Assembly: GCA_031261485.1 (NCBI GenBank)
Contig: JAISJO010000073.1
Span: forward strand, 1 to 38,316
Length of the DNA: 38,316 nt
Origin: Propionibacteriaceae bacterium
GTDB lineage: Bacteria > Actinomycetota > Actinomycetes > Propionibacteriales > Propionibacteriaceae
Direction: 5' to 3'
The notes under the pieces were generated by a model. It did no database searches. It had not been told where the DNA came from and was given only the letters and a program-made list of their open reading frames with translations. Each line of letters opens with the position of its first letter. Positions within the stretch are counted from its first letter, which is position 1. Positions 1-8,018 of the stretch are shown here, in pieces. The position numbers were made by a program, and so were the translations under genes.

Positions 1-843
1 GCGCAGGAAGGTCCGCAAGACTTCGCGGCGCTGCTCGGCAGGCAACCCGGCGTGATAAGCCAGCGCCTTGACGCCGCGTTTGGCCAAGTCATCGGCCACT
101 TTCTCGGTGGTGGCGCGCGACAGTGCATACACAATCCCCGACTCGCCGACATGCTGATCGCCAATGAACGACGCCAATTGGTCGTTAACTCTGTTCTTGG
201 GCTCGATGACATAGCGGATATTAGGCCGGTCGAAAGAGGACACGAAGTGACGCGCGTTCTCCAATCCCAGTCGAAGAGTGATTTCCTGGTGTGTCGCCTC
301 GGTGGCTGTGGCGGTCAGTGCGATACGAGGCACGTCCGGCCACTGCTCCCCCAGGATGTGCAATCCCAAGTAGTCAGGCCGGAAATCATGCCCCCACTGG
401 GACACACAATGAGCCTCGTCGATGGCGAAGAGGGCAGTCTGTCCACGATGGAGCAGTTCGAGGCAAGACTCAGTCAACAGTCGCTCGGGAGCAACATACA
501 ACAAGTCGAGAGCCCCGTCGAGAAAGGCCTCTTCCGTTTCCCGCCGTTCGGCCGCGCCCTGGGTGGAATTGAGGTACGCCGCACGAATCCCCACGGCCCG
601 CACCGCTTCCACTTGGTCCTGCATGAGCGCGATGAGTGGGGAAACAACCACGCCTGTACCGGGTCTGACAAGGGAAGGAATCTGGTAACACAGGGACTTG
701 CCGCCACCAGTGGGCATGAGCACCACAGCGTCCCCGCCCGCGACCACATGGTCGATGGCCTCTTCCTGGTGCCCCCGGAACGAGTCGTACCCGAAAACTT
801 CGCGCAAAATCTGTATCGGAGTCTGCGACGAAGAACTAAGCAC
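1..843 (-). CDS. recQ: ATP-dependent DNA helicase RecQ, N-terminal part (cut by window edge)
   Basis: Superfamily 2 3'-5' DNA helicase of recombination and repair. The 281 codons visible cover RecA-like lobe 1 and the start of lobe 2. Motif 0 is FRGHQEEAI, Walker A is MPTGGGKSLCYQ, the DEAH box with the RecQ aromatic-rich loop reads DEAHCVSQWGHDFRPDY, and motif III is ALTATAT. The SFDRPNIRY linker and a motif IV/V region (VYALSRATTEKV, AYHAGLPAEQR) follow. The gene runs off the left edge, so the zinc-binding, winged-helix and HRDC parts cannot be judged. The start is GTG: an in-frame TAG lies only four codons upstream and the protein begins just before the conserved LREVFGYDSFRGHQ block. It is the last clearly chromosomal gene before the accessory island. 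Confidence 0.93.
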   Translation of the reverse strand, partial: MLSSSSQTPIQILREVFGYDSFRGHQEEAIDHVVAGGDAVVLMPTGGGKSLCYQIPSLVRPGTGVVVSPLIALMQDQVEAVRAVGIRAAYLNSTQGAAERRETEEAFLDGALDLLYVAPERLLTESCLELLHRGQTALFAIDEAHCVSQWGHDFRPDYLGLHILGEQWPDVPRIALTATATEATHQEITLRLGLENARHFVSSFDRPNIRYVIEPKNRVNDQLASFIGDQHVGESGIVYALSRATTEKVADDLAKRGVKALAYHAGLPAEQRREVLRTFLR

Positions 844-943
844 CGGCCTAGCCTACCGAGTCATTCCCACTCGCCATGGGTTATCCACAGCGAAGTGCGG
901 GTACGTTCGAGTGAACCGCTAACTATCGGCCACTTCACCCGTC

Positions 944-965
944 ATCCTGCGCGAAGTCGCAGGAT
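944..965. repeat. REP-like palindrome (copy 1)
   Basis: Perfect 8-bp stem ATCCTGCG/CGCAGGAT with a 6-base loop, between the end of the first DUF6273 gene and recQ. A near copy (ATTCTGCG/CGCAGAAT, same layout) is at 29772-29793. It may act as a transcription terminator or mRNA stabiliser for the gene ending at 985; there is no U-tract. Confidence 0.6.
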
Positions 966-984
966 CTATCTTTGCCGACGGACG

Positions 985-1530
985 CTACTCGCCCAGACTG
1001 AGCCACACAGCCGGGCGGACACCACCGGCGGTATGGAACACAAGGTAACCGTACGTGCTGACATAGCCGTACGCAATGACGCCAGCAGCGCTGAGTCGGG
1101 TCGAACCAGGCGACCGCAACCACCACCACCCCGTTGTCCCATTGAAGCGCGCGGTACGACTGTCATCGTCGTCGAAATACTTCTTGACCTCGTCAATCGA
1201 AAGCAAGAACACCTGGTCTTTCGTTGCGTTCCCGCCAGCGGTCTTGTATTCCTTGTTGCTCGGATTCTGGTTCGTCACCTCGACCACCCGAGACTTGACC
1301 TGCTCGGGAAGGGAGTCCAGAAACTCAGTGTTCAACCACTTCCGCAGCGAGCAGTCCTCCCACGTGATTGAGGTGAGTCTCTTGTGATACGGCTCTTCGG
1401 CAACGATGTCCCGCGCAATGAACAAAGCCCGCTTATGTTCGACATCCACATCCAGGGCCACCCACACAGGGCCACCCTCGACATTCACCCTCGCCTCGGC
1501 CTCCCGCAGGTGCCGCTCATTGTCCGTCAT
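985..1530 (-). CDS. DUF6273-domain protein, type 1, with hypervariable C-terminus
   Basis: 181 aa, no signal peptide or membrane segment, so probably cytoplasmic. The whole protein is one DUF6273-type domain (family known, function not established): EGGPVWVALDVD, RALFIARDIVAEEPYH, ITWEDCSLRKWLN, FLDSLPEQVKSRVVEVT, KDQVFLLSIDEVKKYF, then GWWWLRSPG and GGVRPAVWLSL. The variable segment is at about 1027-1104; it carries TCG, GCG and ACG codons as well as NNY, so it is the least regular of the set. The start was placed at the ATG of MTDNE, matching the intact paralogue at 12484-13050; an ATG directly before it is possible, with AGAGG about 7-10 bases upstream. It lies 79 bases downstream of the two-domain gene and is probably co-transcribed with it. 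Confidence 0.85.
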   Translation of the reverse strand: MTDNERHLREAEARVNVEGGPVWVALDVDVEHKRALFIARDIVAEEPYHKRLTSITWEDCSLRKWLNTEFLDSLPEQVKSRVVEVTNQNPSNKEYKTAGGNATKDQVFLLSIDEVKKYFDDDDSRTARFNGTTGWWWLRSPGSTRLSAAGVIAYGYVSTYGYLVFHTAGGVRPAVWLSLGE

Positions 1531-1609
1531 CATCTCTGGGCCTCTTTCCAAGACTCACCCCCATTGGTGTGTCTTCCATCCTATCGGTTCACAGACTCGC
1601 GGATGGACG

Positions 1610-3232
1610 CTACTCCTCCAGATCGAGCCACAAAGCCGGCCGGACACCGCCCCCCTCGTCGCCGACATAGGCACCAAGGTTATCGACGTAGCCACTGGCG
1701 ATCACGAAAGCAGCGCGGATCTGGTAGCTGCCAGGCGAACGAAGCCACCAACAACCCGCCTCGCCCTTGAAACATGCAACACGGCTTTTTGCATCCCTGA
1801 AGTATCTCTTGGCCTCGTCCACCGACAGAAGGAACACCCGGTCTTTTGTTGAGTTCCCGCCTTTCGTTCCATTCAGTTCGTCGTCTGGATTCTGATTAGT
1901 CATTTCATTCACCCGCGACTTGACCTGAGTGGGAAGAGAATCGAAGAAAGCTCTATTCAACCATTTTCGCAGCGAACAGCCCTCCCACGTGATGTCCCCG
2001 CCGCCTGCCTTGTTGTAGCGCTTCTGCCTGACGATGTCCCTCGTGATGAACAGAGCGCGCCGACAATCCTGATCCACATCCAGCAAGACCCACACAGGAC
2101 CTCCCTTGATGTTGATCATCGCCTCAGCAGCCTTCAAGCGCGGCTTCTCGGCTTTCACCGTGGCGAGCACCTTGCTGGCCTGTTCCAAGGTGGAATCAAT
2201 AGCGAGAGCGCGCACCGCCAACTGACGCGCCTGTTTACGTGTTTCCGTGCCGCGAGGACCAGCGAATATCACTTCTGCGAGAGCACTGAGCGCCAACGCC
2301 AGAGTCCGGTCATCTCCAGCCGTTTCGGCCTCGCGAATCGTGATCTGCAACACATCCACCAACGTGTCCCTCGACCCACGACGGTCATCAGGTGTGGTCC
2401 TGCCCAACTGAGAAGAAACCTGGAACTTGAGCCAATACAGCGTCGAATCATCCGGAGTCCGCACAATCGCCTGATTCACATAGGTCAACGCCGAGTCATA
2501 CTTACCCAGGGCGAAATACGTGAGACTAGCCAGCTTGCACAGCTTCAAGTCAGCACCTCCGACAGGAGCATTCTTGAGGGCATTGCCAATGGCGACCTCA
2601 GCCCAATCAAACCGTTGAGCCTCGTAGTAGTCCGCCGCCGACGAACAGTACCGCTCATAATCCGCCTGGCGCTGAGCAGCCTGATCCTGATCATCCAGAT
2701 CGAGCCACACGGCAGGACGGACATCACCGCTGCCAGCAACACTGTGGCCACGGCTGTTGACGTAACCACGGGAGCCCACATATGCGGCGTGGCTCTGGGA
2801 TCTTCCAGGCGAACGCAGCCACCAGAAATCCCAAGAGCCAGTCAACCTCTCAACACGATCATCATCGCCCTTGAAATACTGATCGACCTCGTCTAGCGAA
2901 AGCAGGAATACTCGGTCCTTGGTCGCGTTCCCACCATACGCGACATATTCTCTGTTGTCTCGAGTCCAATTGGTCACCTCAACCACCCGCGACTTGACCT
3001 GCGGCGGAAGAGAATCGAAGAACGCCGAGTTCAACCATGTCCGCAGAGAGCACCCCTCCCAAGTAATGGCCACATCCTCCTTGTTGTACGGCCTCGAAGC
3101 CACGACCTCCCGCGCGACAAACAAAGCACGCCTGTTTGTCTGGTCCACCCTCAGCGCGACCCACACCGGGCCACCCCCGCCATTCACCGCCGCCTCGGCC
3201 TCCCGAAGGAGTCGCTCATTGTTCCCCGCCAT
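1610..3232 (-). CDS. DUF6273-TPR-DUF6273 protein with two hypervariable segments
   Basis: 540 aa. Residues about 1-185 are a complete type-1 DUF6273 domain ending in FWWLRSPG...DVRPAVWLDL. Residues about 190-360 are helical TPR/Sel1-like repeats (YFALGKYDSALTYVNQAI, LALALSALAEVIFAGPRG). Residues about 370-540 are a second DUF6273 domain ending in CWWLRSPG...GGVRPALWLDLEE. Variable segments lie at about 1652-1729 (C-terminal) and 2726-2803 (internal). The internal one is unusual, since most proteins of this kind carry the variable stretch at the very end. Start chosen at the ATG of MAGNNE: GAGAGG sits 6 bases upstream, and the longer reading lacks similarity to paralogues. The TPR plus C-terminal domain resembles the gene at 6189-7280, suggesting this protein arose by fusing a stand-alone type-1 domain to that architecture. 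Confidence 0.87.
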   Translation of the reverse strand: MAGNNERLLREAEAAVNGGGGPVWVALRVDQTNRRALFVAREVVASRPYNKEDVAITWEGCSLRTWLNSAFFDSLPPQVKSRVVEVTNWTRDNREYVAYGGNATKDRVFLLSLDEVDQYFKGDDDRVERLTGSWDFWWLRSPGRSQSHAAYVGSRGYVNSRGHSVAGSGDVRPAVWLDLDDQDQAAQRQADYERYCSSAADYYEAQRFDWAEVAIGNALKNAPVGGADLKLCKLASLTYFALGKYDSALTYVNQAIVRTPDDSTLYWLKFQVSSQLGRTTPDDRRGSRDTLVDVLQITIREAETAGDDRTLALALSALAEVIFAGPRGTETRKQARQLAVRALAIDSTLEQASKVLATVKAEKPRLKAAEAMINIKGGPVWVLLDVDQDCRRALFITRDIVRQKRYNKAGGGDITWEGCSLRKWLNRAFFDSLPTQVKSRVNEMTNQNPDDELNGTKGGNSTKDRVFLLSVDEAKRYFRDAKSRVACFKGEAGCWWLRSPGSYQIRAAFVIASGYVDNLGAYVGDEGGGVRPALWLDLEE

Positions 3233-3330
3233 CTCAGACCTCTCTCCAAGACTCACCATCATTGGGACATGCACAACATACTATCCGCTCTGTGCGCAAC
3301 AGAGCGCACAAGGCAAAACGCCTAACCATG

Positions 3331-3360
3331 ACATGTTCTCTCAACCAGCGGGACGGCCAG
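3331..3360. repeat. Intergenic repeat upstream of DUF6273 genes
   Basis: ACATGTTCTCT followed by a GACGGCCAGC block. Related copies lie at 8214-8243 and, more diverged, 13151-13180. It lies 100-130 bases upstream of type-1 gene starts at 3232 and 13050. Its role is unknown; it may be part of a conserved upstream region or a cassette boundary. Confidence 0.45.
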
Positions 3361-3400
3361 CCACGCGCCTGTCAGGTTCCCACACGAGGATCAATGGACG

Positions 3401-4105
3401 TTAGGTGTTCAGGTCAAGCCACAAAACCGGGCGTACACCACCGTCAAAGGTGATATCCATACCGTAGTCGTAGACGCGACCATCGGAGTCCACGGAGGCG
3501 ACGCCGTACTGGTGGTAGCCAGGCGTTCGAAGCCACCACCAGGTCGGCTTCCCCAGATACGTCGCAACTCGCTGGCTATCACTTGTGAAATAGTCCCGGA
3601 CCTCTTCTTTACTCAACAAAAAGACGCGATCCTTCACTTCATCGATGGGGGTTTCGAGCACTCGAATTCGTACACAGTCCGGCTGGCTCTCAAGAAACTC
3701 TCCGTTCAACCAAGAACGCAACCCACTGCTCTGCCAGTTCCTAGAACCTACTGTGTCGAACGGTCTCTGCACCACACATTGTCGCGAAATCACAAGGGCC
3801 CTGCCACCCACTTCGTCCAGACACAGCAAATCCCACTCAACAGGTTCGGTTTGCGTCGACAAGGTCTCCATCTCCCGATCAAGGGTCGCTATCGCGCTCC
3901 TGATCTTCGAAATCTGCTGTTCGAGTTCGTCTGCTTGTGCTGCATCAATCCGAAAGAGTTCGTACGCCAACTGACCCGGCTCGTCCATTTGAACAACGAG
4001 CACTTCCCGTTCCTCTTCGATTGCCAGCATGCGCATGACTGCATCTCGCGAGATTGTCACGCCCTTGAACTCTTCAATTCTGCACAATGCAGTTTCCCAA
4101 TCCAT
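3401..4105 (-). CDS. DUF6273-domain protein, type 2 (coiled-coil N-terminus)
   Basis: 234 aa. Residues 1-85 are predicted helical/coiled-coil (ETALCRIEEFKG, DELEQQISKIRSAIATLDRE). The DUF6273 domain follows with WDLLCLDEVGGRALVISRQ, QRPFDTVGS, GLRSWLNGEF, VRIRVLETPIDEVKDRVFLLS, YFTSDSQRVATYLG, WWWLRTPG and GGVRPVLWLDL. The variable segment is about 3442-3517. Compared with siblings it has lost the PAHVRSRV consensus (QPDCVRIRV) and has RTPG for RSPG. The reading frame is open further upstream, but the ATG of MDWETAL is the start: it is preceded by AAGGGG and matches all other type-2 genes. It starts 31 bases after the stop of the type-1 gene at 4137, so a type-1 then type-2 operon is likely. 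Confidence 0.86.
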   Translation of the reverse strand: MDWETALCRIEEFKGVTISRDAVMRMLAIEEEREVLVVQMDEPGQLAYELFRIDAAQADELEQQISKIRSAIATLDREMETLSTQTEPVEWDLLCLDEVGGRALVISRQCVVQRPFDTVGSRNWQSSGLRSWLNGEFLESQPDCVRIRVLETPIDEVKDRVFLLSKEEVRDYFTSDSQRVATYLGKPTWWWLRTPGYHQYGVASVDSDGRVYDYGMDITFDGGVRPVLWLDLNT

Positions 4106-4136
4106 TGCCAATTTCCCCTTTGAGGATAAATGAGTG

Positions 4137-4667
4137 CTACGCATCCAGACTGAGCCACAAAGCCGGACGGACGCCGCCGTCGCGGTCTCCGACCTCGCTG
4201 CCATAACTGGCGACGAAGCCGTTTCCGTGCACACAAGCCGCGCTGACCTGGTCTTCGCCAGGCGAACGAAGCCACCACCAATCCTTGCTGTGGGCACCGT
4301 ACCCCGGTCTGCGGTCAGCATCGCTCTTCAAGTACTTCTCGACTTCGTCAAGCGATAGCAGGAACACTCGGTCCTTAGTGCGGTCACCACAACTTATGTT
4401 GTATTGCGCATTGTCTGGACTCTTGATGGTCCTCTCGATCACCCGCGACTTGAACCGAGCAGGAAGAGAATCAAAGAATGCCCCGTTCAGCCACTTCCGC
4501 AGTGAGCACTCCTCCCACGTGATGTGCACATATTTCTCGTGGTACGGTCTCTCGGCGACGATATCTCGCGCAACAAACAAAGCACGCCCGGCTATCGGGT
4601 TCACGCTCAGGGCAACCCACACTTGGCCACCCGCAATCATCTCCAGGTGCCACTTATTGCCCGTCAT
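4137..4667 (-). CDS. DUF6273-domain protein, type 1, with hypervariable C-terminus
   Basis: 176 aa, a single domain with a shortened N-terminus: MTGNKWHLEMIAGGQVWVAL lacks the LREAEA.V helix of its paralogues. Landmarks are GRALFVARDIVAERPYH, ITWEECSLRKWLNGAFFDSLP, KDRVFLLSLDEVEKYL, WWWLRSPG and GGVRPALWLSL. The variable segment is about 4179-4256; the surrounding codons, TGGTGG... through CCTGGC and GTCCG...CCGGCTTTGTGG, are almost identical to other copies while the variable codons are not. AGAGG lies upstream of two adjacent ATGs; the second was chosen for consistency with MTDxE starts elsewhere. It heads a probable two-gene operon with the type-2 gene at 3401-4105. Confidence 0.84.
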   Translation of the reverse strand: MTGNKWHLEMIAGGQVWVALSVNPIAGRALFVARDIVAERPYHEKYVHITWEECSLRKWLNGAFFDSLPARFKSRVIERTIKSPDNAQYNISCGDRTKDRVFLLSLDEVEKYLKSDADRRPGYGAHSKDWWWLRSPGEDQVSAACVHGNGFVASYGSEVGDRDGGVRPALWLSLDA

Positions 4668-4884
4668 CATCTCTGGGCCTCTTTCCAAGACTCGCAGCCA
4701 CCGGTGTGTGTCCCAGCCTACTCGTTTACAGACTCGCAGATGGGCGTGAGAATGGGATCAGAACCGATTCTGCGACGTCTGCGTGGCCGCCAAGATATGC
4801 TCACACAGCCCACTTGCGGCCATAACCTCCGCCACGCCGGAGACCGGAGTGCGCACTCAACTCCCACACGAAGACGAGAGGACT

Positions 4885-5428
4885 CTAGGCGCCCAAATCG
4901 AGCCACATGGCAGGGCGGACACCACCGTTGTCGTGGTAGACAGCGGTGCCGTCGCTGTTACCGTCGCAGTTGATATCCATATAGGCGGCGTAGCCCTGAT
5001 AGTCGGCAGGCGATCGCAGCCAGCACCAACCCGGCAGCATACCCGGATACGTCGGAACCCGTCGCCTATCACTTGCGAAATACATTTGAGCCTCTTTCAA
5101 GCTTAGCAAGAAGACGCGGTCCGTTCCTCCCTGGATGGGCGCTTCGATCACCCGAGCGCGCACATCAGCGGGCAGGCTCGCATAGAACTCTCCATTTAGC
5201 CAAGCCCGGAGTGAACTTGCTCTGCCAAAAGTTAGAACCGTCCGTGTCGAATGGCATTAGCGCCACAGGTCGCGTTGAGATCACAAGCGCTCTGCCGCTC
5301 TCTTCATCCAGACACAATAATTGCCATGCGATGGCTTCGCTTTGTGTGGGCAGAGTCTGTGTTGCTTCTGGCGATACGCCCGGGCACTTGAGTTCTTCTA
5401 TTTTGCGAAGTGCAGTTGTCTTGTCCAT
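4885..5428 (-). pseudogene. DUF6273-domain gene, type 2, broken by a one-base insertion
   Basis: It opens with MDKTTALRKIEELK preceded by GAGGGGG, then goes directly to QSEAIAWQLLCLDEESGRALVIS. It therefore lacks about 40-50 residues of the coiled coil present in other type-2 members. After DTDGSNFWQS the frame is lost: an extra A (complement of T at 5217/5218) in the AGCAGTTCACTCCGG block shifts translation. The correct continuation (LRAWLNGEFYASLPADVRARVIEAP) is found in the next frame and runs to WCWLRSPADYQGY...GGVRPAMWLDLGA. Its variable segment (about 4929-5005) keeps NNY codons but has an AD in place of PG's G. Either a real pseudogene or a sequencing error in a short A run. Confidence 0.8.
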
Positions 5429-5555
5429 CGCCAGTTCCCCCTCAAGGATATGTCTCGCTGTCTTAGGTCGGTGCATGCGAGCCAACTCGCCTGCGATTCG
5501 ACCCCACTTTCAGATGCTACTTACGATGCTAACACCGGCTTGTGCTTCTGCCCCC

Positions 5556-6090
5556 TCAGGTGTCAGTCAGGTAGGCGAGCATCGCCGCCGGGACGGCCAG
5601 GCGGAATCCGTGTTCGCGGTGTCCAGGACATTTCGGGTGGCAAGGATGCCCTGGTATGGGGAGGCATTCACGGTGGCGCTTTCGCCTACCCACGTTCCAG
5701 TCTGAACGTACTTGCCTTCAATGGCGACTTCGCCAAGGTATTCCGACACGAAATCGATCTCCTTCCGCGTCGGGGTACGGTAGTAGAAAAGGAACTCATC
5801 CATGCTTGCCTGTTTGTTGCGGGAGAGGACATGGCGCCTCAGAGCCATGCCAAGCTGCATTTCAACCAGGGCGGTCACATCAATACCTAACCTGGCGGCA
5901 TTCCTCAGGCGAGACAGCCTGGCAATGACCGGATCAACGGCGTAGAGCTTGTCCTGTGTCCCGGGTTTGGCAATCCACTTGTTGTCGGCGCGTACTGGAC
6001 ACTGCCACAGCAAGAAAGCGTCACGAAGGTACCTCACATGTCTGACGACCGTGTCGACTCCAAGACTCAGATCATGCCGGAATTTCAAGG
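5556..6090 (-). pseudogene. AAA_14/DUF4143 ATPase, C-terminal remnant
   Basis: Only the DUF4143 half of an AAA_14 family ATPase is left: a winged-helix-like piece (LGVDTVVRHVRYLRDAFLL), KLYAVDPVIARLSRLRN, the LVEMQLGMALRRH helix and the nuclease-like strand FLFYYRTPTRKEIDFVSEY. The P-loop half is absent. Near the end the frame changes: after VLDT the expected terminus EHGFRLAVPAAMLAYLTDT is in another frame and stops at 5556-5558, whereas the uncorrected frame stops at 5567. It is therefore both truncated and frameshifted. It sits just upstream of the type-2 pseudogene in the same direction. Traces of a similar ATPase 3' end precede two other type-2 genes (about 11003-11065 and 8113-8150). 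Confidence 0.75.
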
Positions 6091-6095
6091 CCGAA

Positions 6096-6145
6096 CGAGA
6101 CAAAATGTATACATTTTGACCGGTCATGCGAGACAAAATGTATAC
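6096..6145. promoter_or_regulatory. Paired CGAGACAAAATGTATAC motif with 18-bp palindrome
   Basis: CGAGACAAAATGTATAC occurs at 6096-6112 and again at 6129-6145. The first copy continues into a perfect palindrome, CAAAATGTATACATTTTG (6101-6118). The pair sits directly upstream of the ATPase remnant (minus strand), so it was probably that gene's promoter/operator. A diverged pair is at 8157-8207, and a similar GGAGACTATGTATAG (reverse strand) lies just upstream of the intact AAA_14 gene at 11161. Confidence 0.55.
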
Positions 6146-6188
6146 CCACGACATGTTGGTGCCAAGCCCCCAAACGAGGACTAATGGA

Positions 6189-7280
6189 CTACGCATCCAG
6201 CCTGAGCCACAAAGCCGGGCGTACGCCCACACCGTCGTCGTTTACCTTGCCGTCGTCGTTTACCTCCCCGTGGTAGTTCACGAAAGCGGCCTGGTCCTGG
6301 AAGATACCCGGGGAGCGTAGCCACCAGGGCTTCCAATAATCGTCTAGGCCCGCCTGACGAGTATACCTACTTGAGAAGTACCTATGAACCTCGTCCGACG
6401 ACAGCAGGAACACTAGGTCTTTCGTTGGGTTCCCACCTTTCGTGAGGTACTGCTCATTGTCGGGATTCTGGATAGTCACCTCGACCACCCGCGACTTGAC
6501 CTGGGCGGGCAGGGAATCAAAGAACTCTGAGTTCAGCCATCTGCGTAACGAGCAGTCCTCCCACGTGACATCCACATGCTGCTCGTGGTAAGGCTTCTGG
6601 GTCACGATATCCTCCCTGATGAACAGAGCCCGCCTGTGATCCTGATCTAGCTCCAACAGGACCCACTCTGGCTCACCCCAGACGTTGATCATCGCTTCCG
6701 CCGCTTTCGAGTGCCGTTCCCGCTCCAATGTGGCGAGCACCTGGCCGGCCTTCTCCAAGGTGGAATCAATGGCGAGGGCGCGCACTGCTAGCTGACACGC
6801 CTGTTCATCTGCCTGGGCGCCACGAGGCCCCGCGAATATCAGTCCCGCCAAACAATTGAGCGCCAGCGCCAAGGTCGAGTCGTCCCCAGCGTATTCAGCC
6901 TTGCTGATCGTGGTTTGCAGCACATTCATCAACTCATCGGGCGACCCACGAGGGTCATCCGTGGCAATCTTGCCCAGTTGGGAGGCGGCCTGGAACTTGA
7001 ACCAGTGCAGCCTCGGATCATCTGGACCCAGCACAATCGCCTGGTTCAAGTACGTCAGCGCCGAATCATACTTTCCCAACGCGAGACACGTCCTGGCCGC
7101 GAGCTTGCACCACTCCAAGTCCGCACCCTCCGCAGGAACGGCCTCCAGAGCGTCACCAAGGGCATCCTCAGCAAAGTCATACTTGCCGGTGTCAAAATAC
7201 CGCGCCGCCACAGCACACAACCACTCGTAAGTCTCCTGACGCCCAGCATCCCAATGCAGTTCCTTGTACAAATCATTCAT
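6189..7280 (-). CDS. TPR-DUF6273 protein with hypervariable C-terminus
   Basis: 363 aa. Residues 1-190 are TPR-like helices (AARYFDTGKYDFAEDALGDALEAVP, LALGKYDSALTYLNQAIVLGP, LALALNCLAGLIFAGPRG), followed by a type-1 DUF6273 domain (WVLLELDQDHRRALFI, VTWEDCSLRRWLNSEFFDSLPAQVKSRVVEVT, KDLVFLLSSDEVHRYF, PWWLRSPG, VGVRPALWLRL). The TPR part is closely similar to that of the gene at 1610-3232, showing recent duplication. The variable segment (about 6228-6303) has a tandem 18-base duplication, GAGGTAAACGACGACGGC then AAGGTAAACGACGACGGT, and keeps several AAC codons. The ATG start has AGGGGA 6 bases upstream; the GTG two codons earlier is less likely. It begins 30 bases after the type-2 gene at 7311, giving a type-2 to TPR-type-1 operon. 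Confidence 0.87.
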   Translation of the reverse strand: MNDLYKELHWDAGRQETYEWLCAVAARYFDTGKYDFAEDALGDALEAVPAEGADLEWCKLAARTCLALGKYDSALTYLNQAIVLGPDDPRLHWFKFQAASQLGKIATDDPRGSPDELMNVLQTTISKAEYAGDDSTLALALNCLAGLIFAGPRGAQADEQACQLAVRALAIDSTLEKAGQVLATLERERHSKAAEAMINVWGEPEWVLLELDQDHRRALFIREDIVTQKPYHEQHVDVTWEDCSLRRWLNSEFFDSLPAQVKSRVVEVTIQNPDNEQYLTKGGNPTKDLVFLLSSDEVHRYFSSRYTRQAGLDDYWKPWWLRSPGIFQDQAAFVNYHGEVNDDGKVNDDGVGVRPALWLRLDA

Positions 7281-7310
7281 CTTCACTCCCCTGAGACGAG
7301 CAGAACAATA

Positions 7311-8018
7311 CTAGGTATCCAGATCGAGCCACAAGGCCGGACGCACGCCAACGGTGTCAATGTCGGCCATGCCTCCGCGGCCGCTGACGCCACCGGAACG
7401 GTCTACGCACGCCGTGCGGGTCTGGTCAGTCCCAGGCGAACGAAGCCACCAACCACGCGCTTCGCCCTTGAACTTCGCAACTCGCTGACCGTCACTACCG
7501 AAATAGACCTTTGCCTCGTCAACGCTCAGCAGGAAGACTCGGTCCCTCGCTCCATCAATGGGCGCTTCGAGCACTCGACTTCGCACATGAGCGGGCAGGC
7601 TTGCAAAGAACTTCCCGTTCAACCAAGACCGGAGGGAACTCCTCCGCCAGTCTCCAGAACCTCCTGTATCGAACGCCCGCCGCGCCACACTTTGTGTCGA
7701 AATGGCAAGCGCCCTTCCACTGTCCTCATCCAGACACAGCAATTGCCAGTCGATAGGTTCACTTTGTCTGTACAGGTTCTCTATTTCCCGGTCAAGGCTC
7801 ACTATCGACTCCCTGATTCTCGAGATTTGCTGGTCGAGTTCGCGCACTCTGTCGGCAGCAAACCCACCGAGGCCGCTCTTCAACTGACCTATCTTCGTGA
7901 TCTGACTATTCAGTGCACTCTTCTTCTTCTCAGTCTCTTCTATGCGCAGAATTACATCTGGCGATACGACCGCGCTCTTGAGCTCTTCTATCTTGCGAAG
8001 TGCAGTTTCCCGATCCAT
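7311..8018 (-). CDS. DUF6273-domain protein, type 2 (coiled-coil N-terminus)
   Basis: 235 aa. The N-terminal 95 residues are strongly coiled-coil (ETALRKIEELK, EETEKKKSALNSQITKI, RVRELDQQISRIRESI). The DUF6273 domain includes WQLLCLDEDSGRALAIS, FDTGGSGDWRRSSLRSWLN, PAHVRSRVLEAPIDG, RDRVFLLSVDEAKVYF, GWWLRSPG and VGVRPALWLDLDT. The variable segment is about 7353-7430 and is two residues shifted in spacing relative to siblings (GGMADIDTVGVRP). The ATG of MDRETAL, preceded by AGAGAG, was preferred to an in-frame TTG two codons earlier. It is the first gene of an operon with the TPR gene; upstream is a long non-coding stretch that contains the ATPase promoter motif but no ATPase. Confidence 0.86.
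   Translation of the reverse strand: MDRETALRKIEELKSAVVSPDVILRIEETEKKKSALNSQITKIGQLKSGLGGFAADRVRELDQQISRIRESIVSLDREIENLYRQSEPIDWQLLCLDEDSGRALAISTQSVARRAFDTGGSGDWRRSSLRSWLNGKFFASLPAHVRSRVLEAPIDGARDRVFLLSVDEAKVYFGSDGQRVAKFKGEARGWWLRSPGTDQTRTACVDRSGGVSGRGGMADIDTVGVRPALWLDLDT

Noticed and set aside
52..1371. Long plus-strand open frame (439 codons) across the left edge
   Set aside because: It is antisense to recQ and to the first DUF6273 gene, both with clear conserved motifs; its translation has no recognisable domain and crosses the intergenic REP hairpin.
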